In this document: positions 33,564 through 42,324 of the stretch, in pieces | Layout: each line of letters starts with the position of its first letter | Position numbering within the stretch: position 1 is the stretch's first letter | Source of the DNA: Bacillota bacterium | GTDB taxonomy: Bacteria > Bacillota > UBA4882 > UBA10575 | Direction: 5' to 3' | Length of the DNA stretch: 64,000 nucleotides | Assembly: GCA_012837715.1 (NCBI GenBank) | Contig: DUQR01000021.1 | Span: 17,152-81,151 of the forward strand | Notes under the pieces: model-generated | What the model saw: the letters and a program-made list of their open reading frames with translations, nothing else | What the model was told of the DNA's origin: nothing | The model's database searches: none | Position numbers and translations under genes: made by a program

Positions 33564-34400
33564 TTGAAAGGGTTTCAGCAAACTTTGCAGAATAAAATTG
33601 CTATTAAGGGTCAAGCTCTTCATTCCGGGAAAATTGTAGCGGTGGAACTAATTCCCCAACCGGTTGATACCGGGATTCAATTCTGCCGGGTGGATCTTCC
33701 GGACCGGCCGGTGTTATCAGCAACGCCAAAAAATGTGATTGACACCACGCGTAATATCGCCCTTGGTACGGACCAGTGGCGGATCAATACTATTGAGCAC
33801 CTAATGGCGGCTTTACACGGGCTGAGGGTGGACAACCTTCTGGTGGCGGTGGAGGGTCCGGAAATTCCGTTGGGTGACGGTAGCGCCCATTTTTTTGTGC
33901 AAAAAATTCTCGAGACCGGCCTGCTCGAACAGGAAAAGCCGAGAAAAGTGCGGAAAATCACCGAACCGGTCTGGGTAGCTGACGGTAATGACCCCCGTTC
34001 CTATTTAATTGCTTTACCCGGTGACCAGTTGCGGCTTAGTTATTGCTTCACTTCCGACCATAAAGTCACCGGTAATCAGTTTGCCCAGTATCTGATCACT
34101 CCTGAGAGTTTCCTTAAAAATCTAGCCCCCGCCCGGACCATTGCTTTCTGGCGCGAACTTGAAGCTTTACGCCAACAAGGACTGGCGCTCGGCGGCAATA
34201 TGGAGATCGCGGTAGTTGTCGGCGAAGAAGGTTATTTAAATCAGCTCCGGTTTGAAGATGAGATTGTCCGTCATAAAGTGCTTGATCTCTTGGGCGATCT
34301 TTATTTGCTTGGTCCTTTGGCAGGGGAAATAATCGGGGTCCGTTCTGGGCATAAACTCGATTTAGAATTGGCCTTAAAACTGGAGGACCAATTGGAGTAG
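33564..34400 (+). CDS. lpxC: UDP-3-O-acyl-N-acetylglucosamine deacetylase
   Basis: Zinc deacetylase, the committed step of lipid A synthesis. 278 residues. Zinc ligands and catalytic segments are present: [38 protein letters not shown] (the HKxxD zinc site) and [13 protein letters not shown] 33564 is 5 nt after GGGGGTG; GTG 33558, two codons upstream, is the alternative. Followed at 11 nt by fabZ and then lpxA, the order found in many diderm bacteria. Its presence is direct evidence for an LPS-type outer membrane in a sporeformer. Confidence 0.96.
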   Translation: MKGFQQTLQNKIAIKGQALHSGKIVAVELIPQPVDTGIQFCRVDLPDRPVLSATPKNVIDTTRNIALGTDQWRINTIEHLMAALHGLRVDNLLVAVEGPEIPLGDGSAHFFVQKILETGLLEQEKPRKVRKITEPVWVADGNDPRSYLIALPGDQLRLSYCFTSDHKVTGNQFAQYLITPESFLKNLAPARTIAFWRELEALRQQGLALGGNMEIAVVVGEEGYLNQLRFEDEIVRHKVLDLLGDLYLLGPLAGEIIGVRSGHKLDLELALKLEDQLE

Positions 34401-34411
34401 GGGGGTTAAGT

Positions 34412-34846
34412 GTGGATATTAACCGAATTAAGGAGTTACTACCCCATCGCTACCCGTTCTTGTTGGTGGATCGGGTCATTTCGATGGAGCCAAGGAAAAG
34501 AATTACCGCTTTAAAAAATGTGACCAACAATGAGGAGTATTTTACCGGACATTTTCCGGGGAGACCAGTTATGCCGGGGGTATTAATTATTGAAAGTATG
34601 GCCCAAGCCGCCGGTTTGACCTTATTGGTGGAAGAAGAACATCGCGGGAAGATTCCCTTTTTCACCGGGATTGATAAAGCCCGGTTCCGGCGACCGGTCA
34701 TCCCTGGGGATCAACTTTATTTAGATGTAGAGCTCCTGCGGGTTAAAGGGAATGTCTGTCGGGCCCAAGGCAAAGCAACGGTGGACGGGGAAATAGCAGC
34801 TGAAGCCCAACTTATGTTTATTTTGGGTGCCAAGAAGTTCAGTTAA
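34412..34846 (+). CDS. fabZ: 3-hydroxyacyl-ACP dehydratase FabZ
   Basis: Dehydrates 3-hydroxyacyl-ACP in fatty acid elongation, competing with LpxA for the same substrate. 144 residues with the hot-dog-fold signature [31 protein letters not shown] carrying the catalytic His and Glu. GTG 34412. Placement between lpxC and lpxA balances lipid A and phospholipid synthesis in Gram-negative operons. Confidence 0.96.
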   Translation: MDINRIKELLPHRYPFLLVDRVISMEPRKRITALKNVTNNEEYFTGHFPGRPVMPGVLIIESMAQAAGLTLLVEEEHRGKIPFFTGIDKARFRRPVIPGDQLYLDVELLRVKGNVCRAQGKATVDGEIAAEAQLMFILGAKKFS

Positions 34847-34886
34847 ATCGTAAAAATTAGACGCTTGAGATTAGGAGGTCCCCAGA

Positions 34887-35693
34887 ATGAAAGTAGTAGA
34901 GAATAAAGTGGTGGCTTTAAGGGAGATTCATGAAACGGCTTTGGTTCATCCCGGGGCAGAACTTGGGAAAAATGTTGTGATCGGTCCCTATGCGGTTATT
35001 GGTGAGAATGTGGAGTTGGGCGATGGGTGTGTGGTGGGGCCTCATGTGGTGATTGACGGGTGGACGAAGATTGGGATTAATAATAAGTTTTACCATGGCG
35101 CTTCCATTGGGGTCGAACCCCAAGATTTAAAATTCAAGGGCGAAAAGAGTTTCCTGTTTATTGGTGATGAAAATACTTTCCGGGAGAATGTGACGGTGAG
35201 CCGCGGTACCGAAGGCGGCGGGGGCGAGACCCGGATTGGTAACCATAATTTGTTTATGGCCTATTCCCACGTGGCCCACGACTGTCAGGTGGGCAACCAT
35301 ATTGTGGTCGCCAACTGCTCGGCCTTAGCCGGCCACGTAACGGTGGAGGACCGGGTCACCATCGGCGGATTGTCCGGGATTCATCAGTTTACGAAAGTGG
35401 GTAAGCTGGCAATGGTGGGGGCTTGTACCAAAGTCGTCAAAGATGTGCCGCCTTTCATTATTGCCGACGGAAATCCGGCCCGGGTTGCCGGGATCAATAT
35501 TGTGGGTCTCAGAAGAAATGATATCTTGCCGGAAGTCCGGGATGAGATTAAACGGGCTTACCGTATTCTCTACCGCTCTAATCTTTCCATTGAGCACGCC
35601 ATCGAAAAGATGGAGCATGAATTGCAAGGGACGGCAGAGATCGACCACTTTATCCGGTTCTTGCGTAGCGCGGAACGGGGGATTTGCCGCTAA
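34887..35693 (+). CDS. lpxA: UDP-N-acetylglucosamine acyltransferase
   Basis: First enzyme of lipid A synthesis: moves 3-hydroxyacyl from ACP to UDP-GlcNAc. Left-handed beta-helix of hexapeptide repeats (IHETALVHPGAELGKNVVIGPYAVIG...), with the catalytic-His region MAYSHVAHDCQVGNH and a C-terminal helical domain. 268 residues, with about 13 extra N-terminal residues. AGGAGG precedes ATG 34887. A terminator and repeat copy E follow. Confidence 0.96.
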   Translation: MKVVENKVVALREIHETALVHPGAELGKNVVIGPYAVIGENVELGDGCVVGPHVVIDGWTKIGINNKFYHGASIGVEPQDLKFKGEKSFLFIGDENTFRENVTVSRGTEGGGGETRIGNHNLFMAYSHVAHDCQVGNHIVVANCSALAGHVTVEDRVTIGGLSGIHQFTKVGKLAMVGACTKVVKDVPPFIIADGNPARVAGINIVGLRRNDILPEVRDEIKRAYRILYRSNLSIEHAIEKMEHELQGTAEIDHFIRFLRSAERGICR

Positions 35694-35714
35694 CTTCAAA
35701 GGAAAAACACTGTG

Positions 35715-35741
35715 AGACTAGACAAAAGGTCTAGTCTTTTT
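35715..35741 (+). terminator. Rho-independent terminator after lpxA
   Basis: Perfect 9-bp stem AGACTAGAC (35715-35723) / GTCTAGTCT (35729-35737), loop AAAAG, then TTTT. It may attenuate rather than end transcription, since lpxI follows on the same strand. Confidence 0.85.
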
Positions 35742-35755
35742 CGATTAACCGGATT

Positions 35756-35872
35756 GGGCTTTTTGTGTTGCCCTTTACTTCGATCATTCCAATACAATAT
35801 ATCGCAGTCTGATTTAAGTTATACACTATATATTGTATTGGAATCCTTTTTGGTTACAACGGGAAAAGCTTG
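35756..35872 (-). repeat. Intergenic inverted-repeat element, copy E (reverse), with internal hairpin
   Basis: Between lpxA and lpxI. On the minus strand its left end reads AAGCTTTTCCCGTTGTAACC and its right end TAAAGGGCAACACAAAAAGCCC, close to copy B. The interior contains a perfect 17-bp inverted repeat: ATTCCAATACAATATAT (35786-35802) and its complement (35828-35844), 25-nt loop. It is antisense to the surrounding operon. Confidence 0.75.
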
Positions 35873-35925
35873 GATTAAGTTGGTTTTAGTCACCACTTTA
35901 AAACAGGAGTTGGGGGGAAGGATTG

Positions 35926-36732
35926 ATGAGTTGGGGTATCTTGGCCGGACAGGGACTACTTCCGCTGGAAGTAGGGGAAGGAATGAAAAGGGAAGGAATT
36001 GAACCCTTCGTCCTCTGTCTCGGGGAAAACGCGGCTCAGTTTAGGGAAGCCGGTTTTAACGTTGGCGAAGCCCAGTTAGGACAGCTCGGTTCGGTACGGC
36101 GTCTGCTTATTGAACACCGGGTCGACCAAATGGTCATGATCGGGAGGGTGGGGAAGGAAAATTTATTAGCGGGCGCGGTCGATCAGGAGCTATTGGGGTT
36201 GTTCGCGCAGCTTGCCAAGAAAAATGATGATACCCTGCAACTGGCGATTGTCAATTATTTCGAGGAACACGGGATCCGGATTGAAACCCAGACTCGTTTT
36301 TTAAAGCACCTCATCCCCGACCGGGGGGTGCTCACCGGCCCGGCTATAAGTCCGGAAGAGAAGGCCGATCTGGAATTGGGGTTTCGGATGGCCAAAGCAA
36401 TTGGCCGCTTGGATATCGGCCAAAGTGTCGTAGTGAAAAAAGGGATGGTCTTAGCCATTGAAGCGGTGGAAGGGACGGACCAGACCATCCTCCGGGGCGG
36501 ACAATATGGCGGTTCCGGAGTTGTGGTCGTCAAAGTGGCTAAACCCCAGCAAGATTTCCGTTTCGATGTGCCGGCGATTGGGCTCAATACCCTTCAGGCT
36601 TTGATCACAGTAAAGGCGCGGATTTTAGGGGTAGAGGCGGGGGCCACCTTTATCCTTGACCGGGAAAAATTCCTGGCGGAGGCGGAAGCGCACGGGATTA
36701 CCGTGGTTGCCTTAGATGAGGTGGGCGCCTAA
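35926..36732 (+). CDS. lpxI: UDP-2,3-diacylglucosamine pyrophosphatase LpxI
   Basis: DUF1009-type enzyme that hydrolyses UDP-2,3-diacylglucosamine to lipid X, replacing LpxH. About 268 residues in two domains; WGILAGQGLLPLEV at the start, MIGRVGKENLL, LIPDRGVLTGP and the C-terminal MVLAIEAVEGTDQTILRGG are family features. ATG 35926 follows GGGGGAAGG; TTG 35923 is adjacent. LpxI is typical of alphaproteobacteria, cyanobacteria and diderm Firmicutes. Confidence 0.94.
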   Translation: MSWGILAGQGLLPLEVGEGMKREGIEPFVLCLGENAAQFREAGFNVGEAQLGQLGSVRRLLIEHRVDQMVMIGRVGKENLLAGAVDQELLGLFAQLAKKNDDTLQLAIVNYFEEHGIRIETQTRFLKHLIPDRGVLTGPAISPEEKADLELGFRMAKAIGRLDIGQSVVVKKGMVLAIEAVEGTDQTILRGGQYGGSGVVVVKVAKPQQDFRFDVPAIGLNTLQALITVKARILGVEAGATFILDREKFLAEAEAHGITVVALDEVGA

Positions 36733-36951
36733 TTCAAGTTAAACACGATCTATCGGGAAAGCTTAGATGAACTTGGCATTAAAGACAACTATTGAGAGAA
36801 GGTTTTTTTTCAGCCTCCGCGAATATCAAACTGAGGAGGAACTTAAGTTAGGGTGTCGCTCACGCTGGCTACCGCAAGCTTTAGCGCAGGGATGGAAATT
36901 TGGAGCCGGCTGAGTCCAATACTGTTATTGTTTAAGGGGAGCAGAAGGGAA

Positions 36952-37527
36952 ATGAAGAAAACCAGGATGATTCTGATCATTGTTATCGGCCTTGGCCTCA
37001 TCTCCCTTCTTTTCCTTTTTTTATGGGGTAAGGTGTGGCCGCCAAGCCGACCTGTTCCGTTGTTGCCTTTAGTCCGGGAAGAGGAAGCCGTCCCGGTGGA
37101 AAACAATCCGGTTGAAAAGCCAAGTTTAGTCGGGGTCCAGATTGCTTTGGTCGATCGGGCGCAGCGTCTCAACTGGAAACTCTATGTTGAGCGAGTGGTG
37201 GAAGAGGATGGAATCTGTCTCCTGACCGGCATTGAGGGGGAGTATTATACCCTTGGTGGCGACCAATATCGGGTTCAGGCGCCCGCAGGGGAGATGGGGA
37301 AGGATTTCTCTTGGTTGCGACTTTCCCCGGAAGTCAATGTGTCCGGGGGGGAAATTGAAATGCAGGTCGAAGAGTTGAGTTGGACAGCCGAAGCCGGGGA
37401 AGAGATTACCGGCCGGGGATTACGGATTGACGGAGAAAAGGTGTGGATTTCCGCGGAAAAGTTTATCTTTAATCCGGACAAAGGTGGTATCACCCTTCCC
37501 GGGGAGTCCCGCTGGTCTTTTCGCTAA
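36952..37527 (+). CDS. LptC-like LPS export protein
   Basis: A 191-residue protein with one N-terminal membrane helix (about 9-26) and a beta-rich outer domain, the LptC plan. It ends in a segment IDGEKVWISAEKFIFNPDKG consistent with the beta-jellyroll of the Lpt family (YWISAxKAxYD in LptC/LptA). ATG 36952 follows AGAAGGGA; an in-frame GTG at 36853 would add 33 residues including an unlikely leader. Next genes are LptA-like and lptB, which supports the assignment. Sequence divergence from proteobacterial LptC is large. Confidence 0.75.
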   Translation: MKKTRMILIIVIGLGLISLLFLFLWGKVWPPSRPVPLLPLVREEEAVPVENNPVEKPSLVGVQIALVDRAQRLNWKLYVERVVEEDGICLLTGIEGEYYTLGGDQYRVQAPAGEMGKDFSWLRLSPEVNVSGGEIEMQVEELSWTAEAGEEITGRGLRIDGEKVWISAEKFIFNPDKGGITLPGESRWSFR

Positions 37528-37556
37528 GAAAGCTTAGGATGAGGGGAAAGAGGTTA

Positions 37557-38333
37557 ATGAGGCATAAATGTTTTAAGTTTCTTTGCGCAATGCTATTCTT
37601 GTTTTTTACCCTTCCTTTACCGGGGTGGGCGGCCGAACCAGTCGGCGGCGGAGTTGAAGTGATTGTTCCGGCGCAAGGCTTGACCGAGCTTAACCTGAAG
37701 AACGAAGTCTGTTTTTATCAGGGATCGCCTAAAGCGCCGATTGAAGTTTTACTAGAGGAACCCCCGATGCGCCTCTGGGCCGTGAAGGTCACTTACGACC
37801 AAGGAAAAGAGGTGTTAACCGCAGAAGAAGCGGTCAAACTGGAAGCGGAAAAGCTGGTGGCGACTGGCCCCGCCATGGTCTTCACCTCCGAACAGGCGCA
37901 GTTACCAGCCGGGGGCGAGCTTACCGCCTACGAACCGGAAATCCAGAAATTAGTGGTGAATGGCGAATTCATCTACCGATTTACCGATCAATCTTTTGAG
38001 GGCAAAGGCGGATTCGTGCTACAGGGACCCGAGTGGACGCTGGAAGGGGAGCGTTTGGCCGGTAGTTGGCAAGAGGGAGAATTCATGGCCCATGGTCAAC
38101 TCCATTTTTCTTCCCAGAATGTCTGGGGGGAGGCGGAAACAGTCACCTATTACCAACAGGAAGACAGACTTATTCTGACCGGTTCTCCCTTCGTCCGGTG
38201 GGAAGAAGGGTTTCTCCAGGGCGAAACAGACACGGTGATCAGTCTAGACCTGGCCAGTGGGCAAGCCAAGGTGGAAGGGCCTACCAAAACCCGTTTTTAT
38301 CAAGATGGAGGAGTGCATCCCAGTGGCGATTGA
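37557..38333 (+). CDS. LptA/OstA-like periplasmic protein
   Basis: A 258-residue exported protein with a signal peptide (about 1-24, ending PGWAAEP) and repeated beta-strand units of the OstA type (LTAEEAVKLEAEKLVATGPAM..., VWGEAETVTYYQQEDRLILTGSP...). LptA homologues form the beta-jellyroll bridge that carries LPS to the outer membrane. It is longer than E. coli LptA (185), suggesting more strands. ATG 37557 after AGAGG; ATG 37539 in frame is possible. lptB begins inside its 3' end. Confidence 0.78.
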   Translation: MRHKCFKFLCAMLFLFFTLPLPGWAAEPVGGGVEVIVPAQGLTELNLKNEVCFYQGSPKAPIEVLLEEPPMRLWAVKVTYDQGKEVLTAEEAVKLEAEKLVATGPAMVFTSEQAQLPAGGELTAYEPEIQKLVVNGEFIYRFTDQSFEGKGGFVLQGPEWTLEGERLAGSWQEGEFMAHGQLHFSSQNVWGEAETVTYYQQEDRLILTGSPFVRWEEGFLQGETDTVISLDLASGQAKVEGPTKTRFYQDGGVHPSGD

Positions 38334-39042
38334 AGTGCATGGTTTAGTTAAAGAATACGGCCAACGGCGCGTTGTTGATCAGGTTAGTTTGGAAGTGAAC
38401 CCTGGCGAAGTGGTGGGTCTTTTAGGGCCGAACGGCGCCGGGAAGACCACGACCTTTTATATGATTGTTGGTTTGGAACGACCCCTCGCCGGCTGGATTA
38501 AAATCGACGGGCAGACCGTGACGCATTTACCTATGCATAAACGGGCCCGGTGCGGTGTTTCTTATTTAGCCCAGGAACCGTCGGTCTTTCGTAAGCTAAC
38601 CGTTGAAGAGAATATCCTGGCTATTTTAGAATTGGTGATGAAAGATAAAAAACAGCGGTTCGACCGGTGTGATCAGTTGTTGAATGATTTCCATCTGAAT
38701 AAAGTTAGGAAACATAAGGGTTTTATGCTCTCCGGGGGAGAGCGGCGGCGGGTGGAAATCGCCCGGGCGTTAGCGCAAAATCCCCGCTATATTTTGCTGG
38801 ATGAACCTTTTACCGGTGTCGATCCCATTGCCGTGGCGGATCTTCAGGATATCGTCAGAGAATTAAAGGAGATGGGTCTAGGCGTGCTCATCACCGACCA
38901 CAGTGTCCGGGAAACCTTAGCCATTACCGATCGGGCCTATATCATGTATTCCGGAAAGATTCTGGTCTCCGGGGAAGCGCAGGCCATTGCCGAAGATGAA
39001 AAGGCACGCAAATTTTATCTTGGTGATCGTTTTAATATGTAA
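38323..39042 (+). CDS. lptB: LPS export ABC transporter ATP-binding protein
   Basis: 239-residue ATPase: Walker A GPNGAGKTTT, signature LSGGERRR, Walker B ILLDEPFTGVDP, H-loop ITDHSVRETL, all exact LptB marks including the YLAQEPSVFRKLTVEEN segment. GTG 38323 stands 9 nt after GGAGGAG and overlaps the LptA-like gene by 11 nt. A longer frame starting at 38257 lies before the Shine-Dalgarno. Drives LPS extraction from the inner membrane with LptF/LptG. Confidence 0.95.
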   Translation: MAIEVHGLVKEYGQRRVVDQVSLEVNPGEVVGLLGPNGAGKTTTFYMIVGLERPLAGWIKIDGQTVTHLPMHKRARCGVSYLAQEPSVFRKLTVEENILAILELVMKDKKQRFDRCDQLLNDFHLNKVRKHKGFMLSGGERRRVEIARALAQNPRYILLDEPFTGVDPIAVADLQDIVRELKEMGLGVLITDHSVRETLAITDRAYIMYSGKILVSGEAQAIAEDEKARKFYLGDRFNM

Positions 39043-39166
39043 CAAAAGCGGATCTAGTCCCCCAATCACCGCGGCGGTAGAATACTTTGGCAAGAAAGGC
39101 CGTTAGCGGAGGCGAATGGCACCCTAAAAAGCCTGGTTAAATGCGTTAAAGGCGGGAGTAATTAGC

Positions 39167-40258
39167 ATGCGGATTATTACAAAATATTTGTTAAAAGAAT
39201 TATTGGGACCCTTCTTTTTTGGCTTTTTAGCCTTTAGTGGCATGTTTCTGGGGTTTTCCTTGGTTAATGTCATTCAATGGGCTGAGGCCTACCAGGTTCC
39301 CCTCTTCACCGTCTTGAAACTTTGGATTTATTGTTTTCCGGAGAATATGGCCTATGGGATCTACATCGGAATGCTCTTGGCGACGCTTCTCGGGTTAGGA
39401 CGGATGACCAGCCACAGCGAGACCATAGCCATGCAGGCCGGAGGGATGAGTTTTTTACGGATTGCCACGCCGGTCCTCCTCACCGGGGCCATTCTGACCG
39501 TGGGCACCTTCTTTCTGAATGAAGCCCTCACTCCCCTGGCGAAACATGCCTACCGGGAAGAACAAGCCTTCTTACGGCATGATAAACCAAAAGGGATTGT
39601 GGAAGAGTATTTCTACGCTGAACGGGGGAAGAATGGGAGCAAACGTTTGGTTTATGCTGAAGAATACCACGCGGCGGAGGAAAGGTTTATCAATGTGATG
39701 ATCCAAGAGATCGAACAGGGGAGATTAGTTCGAACTCTGAAAAGCAAGGAATTGTTGTGGGGGAATGAAGGCTGGTATTTTAAAGACGGTGAAATCTTTA
39801 CCTACCGGGAAGACGCGGTGATTCCGGTCCGGGTGACAGCAGGGCGCAATCCTTCCGGTTTTACGAAAACACCGGCGGAGGTCATCCGGTTGACCCGGCG
39901 CCCCGAGGAGATGAATTGGTGGGAGCTTAAATGGTACCTGGAGAATACCAAAATGAGCACAAAAAACCGCCGCCGTTACGAGGTGCAGCTGCACCTGAAA
40001 ACAGCCTTTCCCTTTGCCTGCTTTGTCTTTGCCCTCCTTGGAACGCCTTTGGCTTTACAATCCCAGCGGCGGACTTCTTCGGCGGGTTTGGGGATCTGTT
40101 TGCTTAATGTCATCTTTTATTATTTATTCATGGCCTTAGGGACCTTTTTGGGGCAATCGGGGGCGACTCCTCCCTGGTTGGGTGCTTGGTTACAGAATAT
40201 AGTCATCGGCGGTTATGGGCTTTATTTATTCCTGAAAAAAGCGCTCTATCTAAGCTAA
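39167..40258 (+). CDS. LptF/LptG family LPS export permease
   Basis: YjgP/YjgQ-type permease, 363 residues: N-terminal helix and two following helices, a periplasmic domain (about 130-280) and three C-terminal helices, with MRIITKYLLKELLGPFFFG at the start as in the family. Only one such gene is in the window; proteobacteria use two (LptF and LptG), so this could act as a homodimer or have a partner elsewhere. Follows lptB after a 124-nt gap. Confidence 0.9.
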   Translation: MRIITKYLLKELLGPFFFGFLAFSGMFLGFSLVNVIQWAEAYQVPLFTVLKLWIYCFPENMAYGIYIGMLLATLLGLGRMTSHSETIAMQAGGMSFLRIATPVLLTGAILTVGTFFLNEALTPLAKHAYREEQAFLRHDKPKGIVEEYFYAERGKNGSKRLVYAEEYHAAEERFINVMIQEIEQGRLVRTLKSKELLWGNEGWYFKDGEIFTYREDAVIPVRVTAGRNPSGFTKTPAEVIRLTRRPEEMNWWELKWYLENTKMSTKNRRRYEVQLHLKTAFPFACFVFALLGTPLALQSQRRTSSAGLGICLLNVIFYYLFMALGTFLGQSGATPPWLGAWLQNIVIGGYGLYLFLKKALYLS

Positions 40259-40269
40259 GGGGGAGCAAA

Positions 40270-41310
40270 TTGTACGGTATAATCCTGATTTTAACCATTG
40301 CTTTATTGGGCGGAATTATTGCCCTGCTGGGCGATAGGGTCGGTATGCGAGTCGGTAAAAAGCGGTTGTCCCTGTGCGGGCTCCGGCCGAAATATACATC
40401 GATGATCATTACGGTGGTGACCGGGATCATGATCGCCGGAACCACCCTTTTATTATTGGCGGTAGTTTCTAAAGACGTCCGGACGGCGCTTTTCCGGATG
40501 AAAACTCTCCAACAGGAGCTGGCCGTAACTAAATCCGAACTTCTTTTGGAACAAGAACGCTTAACCGAGTTGGAAGCGGTGACCAAGGAGCTTCAAGAAA
40601 AACAGCTGGCGCTGGAGGTGGAGAAGGAACGCCTGCTCAAGGAGATCCAAGCCTATTCTGGTGAAGCCTCTTTCCTTCGGGCCAACGGGAACTTGGACCA
40701 AAGGGACCGATACCTTTTTAAGGAGGGAGAGATCCTGGCCACTACGGTGGTGGCGGCCGAAGCCGATCGGGCGACGATCCAAAAGCAATTGGAAACCCTT
40801 TTGCAAACAGCCAACCAGCTGGCTTTAGCCCGTGGGGGCCGTCTCCCCGGCAAGATTAATGAGGCTTTGGTGCTAGCGACCGAATTTGCTCCGTTGGCGA
40901 ATTATGCCGCCTCCTTGAGTACCGCCGCGAAGCCGGGGATTTTAAGGTTGGTGGTGGCGCGGAATACGGAGGTCTTTACGGAGGTGCCGGTTTCCTTTGC
41001 CTATTTTCCCAACCGGCGGGTGTTTAGTGCAGGGGAAATTATAGCCGAAAAGGAGGTATCATCCTTGACGGCGGAAGAGGATCTCTTGGATCAGATCGTT
41101 ACTTGTTTGGCGGAGGTGAAACAGACCGCCATTACCAAGGGGATGCGGGTGGAAGGACAAGCGCTAAGCCAGATCCTCCCTGCGGATGAAATTACGGAGG
41201 CTCTTACCCGGATGAAGGCGGGGAAGGGCAAGCGGGTCTTCCGGCTTGTGGCGGCGACTGACCTCTGGGTTGTCGACGAAGAGCTTAAAGTCAAGATTAA
41301 TCCAGATTAA
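40270..41310 (+). CDS. DUF3084 membrane protein with coiled coil
   Basis: DUF3084-type protein of 346 residues. Two N-terminal membrane helices (about 3-20 and 47-66) enclose the basic motif GDRVGMRVGKKRLSLCGLRPKYTS, characteristic of the family; a coiled coil (about 78-130, KTLQQELAVTKSELLLEQERL...) and a soluble C-terminal domain follow. TTG 40270 follows GGGGGAG. Only 11 nt separate it from the LptF/G stop, so it is cotranscribed and may function with LPS export, but no function is established for the family. Confidence 0.8.
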   Translation: MYGIILILTIALLGGIIALLGDRVGMRVGKKRLSLCGLRPKYTSMIITVVTGIMIAGTTLLLLAVVSKDVRTALFRMKTLQQELAVTKSELLLEQERLTELEAVTKELQEKQLALEVEKERLLKEIQAYSGEASFLRANGNLDQRDRYLFKEGEILATTVVAAEADRATIQKQLETLLQTANQLALARGGRLPGKINEALVLATEFAPLANYAASLSTAAKPGILRLVVARNTEVFTEVPVSFAYFPNRRVFSAGEIIAEKEVSSLTAEEDLLDQIVTCLAEVKQTAITKGMRVEGQALSQILPADEITEALTRMKAGKGKRVFRLVAATDLWVVDEELKVKINPD

Positions 41311-41324
41311 TTAGGAGACAACAG

Positions 41325-41750
41325 GTGATAAAGTTGACGATTTTAGCAATTGATCCGGGTAAACACAAATTCGGTTATGCGGTGTTGAGCAAGGAGAAAG
41401 AGGTGTTAAGGCAAGGAACGGTCGAAGTTGGCTCCCTTTACTCCGTTGTGGACCGGATGGTAACTTTGTTTAACGTGAAAACAGTGGTCATAGGGGACCG
41501 GACGGGTGGAACCCAGTTTTTTACCACACTAAGGCCAGCCTTGGAGAAACAAGGCCTTAAGTTGTCGCTGATCGAGGAAGACGGCTCCAGTCGTGAAGGC
41601 CGGGGCCGCTTTTTGGCGGCGAACCGTAAGGGCTGGCGCCGCCTAGTTCCCCTTGGGTTGCAGTCGCCCTGGCGGGCTTATGATGATTACGCCGCCGTAA
41701 TCTTGGGGGAACGGTATTTGGACAAGCTTTTTCCCCGTTGTAAGCACTAA
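41325..41750 (+). CDS. YqgF/RuvC-like RNase H-fold protein
   Basis: A 141-residue protein with the RNase H-fold metal motif LAIDPGKHKFGYAVL at the N-terminus, TVVIGDRTGG in the middle and a C-terminal acidic strand AYDDYAAVILGERYL. This is the arrangement of YqgF/RuvX and RuvC-type resolvases, and DUF3084-adjacent genes of this kind are seen in other bacteria, but it is short and lacks RuvC-specific features. A role in 16S rRNA processing or Holliday junction cleavage cannot be decided. GTG 41325 follows AGGAG. Confidence 0.7.
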   Translation: MIKLTILAIDPGKHKFGYAVLSKEKEVLRQGTVEVGSLYSVVDRMVTLFNVKTVVIGDRTGGTQFFTTLRPALEKQGLKLSLIEEDGSSREGRGRFLAANRKGWRRLVPLGLQSPWRAYDDYAAVILGERYLDKLFPRCKH

Positions 41751-41756
41751 AAAGGA

Positions 41757-41781
41757 GCCAATACAATTTTATTGTCTTGGC
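41757..41781 (-). terminator. Terminator for the 66-residue minus-strand gene
   Basis: GCCAATACAAT (41757-41767) / ATTGTCTTGGC (41771-41781), 10 bp with one mismatch. On the minus strand the hairpin is followed by TCCTTTTTAG, so it ends the leftward transcript; no T-run exists on the plus strand. Confidence 0.65.
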
Positions 41782-41838
41782 CTGCTTAAAACAGCGGATA
41801 AGCCCGTTCCGTAATGAACCAATCCGGGGCGCATCCGG

Positions 41839-42039
41839 TTAGCGGATGAGATAATTGTAACCTTCAATGGTGAATTCATCGGCAATCTCCAGTTTGTCCT
41901 GGAGCTGTCTTAGAATGACGGGGTTGATTTGGGCGGGGGCTTCACCTAAGGTCTCGCGGTAGATCCTTCTGCTGACCGTACTTTCCGGGTGTTCCCGCAC
42001 AAACTGGATAATCTCTTCAATCTCCCGGTTTTTTTTCAT
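41839..42039 (-). CDS. Small hypothetical protein (66 residues)
   Basis: A 66-residue charged, helical protein beginning MKKNREIEEIIQFVREHPES and ending GYNYLIR. No family recognised; the segment resembles a small winged-helix-like DNA-binding protein in its helix pattern only. It is supported as a real gene by AGGGGGAT before ATG 42039 and by its own minus-strand terminator at 41757-41781. It runs against the direction of both neighbours, so it may be a separately controlled regulator or an orphan. Confidence 0.6.
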   Translation of the reverse strand: MKKNREIEEIIQFVREHPESTVSRRIYRETLGEAPAQINPVILRQLQDKLEIADEFTIEGYNYLIR

Positions 42040-42324
42040 GGAAAATCCCCCTTTGCATCGCTAGGTCCTTTTTATTTTTCCGGTGATCGTTGATCCGGCT
42101 CCAGCGTGGAAAAGCCATGATGTTGGTGCTGGCCTGATTATTTCCTTAGATTGGGCGTTTTGCCGGTAAGCCGGGAAGAGAGGACGAACATAATATGTTA
42201 TTGAATTGCATAATTCATTTATTCCCGATTTACACGGAAAATATTGATCGGCGCCATGGAAGGCCCATTTATGCGATTCGCTTGGAACAAAGACCCTTCT
42301 CAAAGGGAGAAAAGGGGGAGAGAA

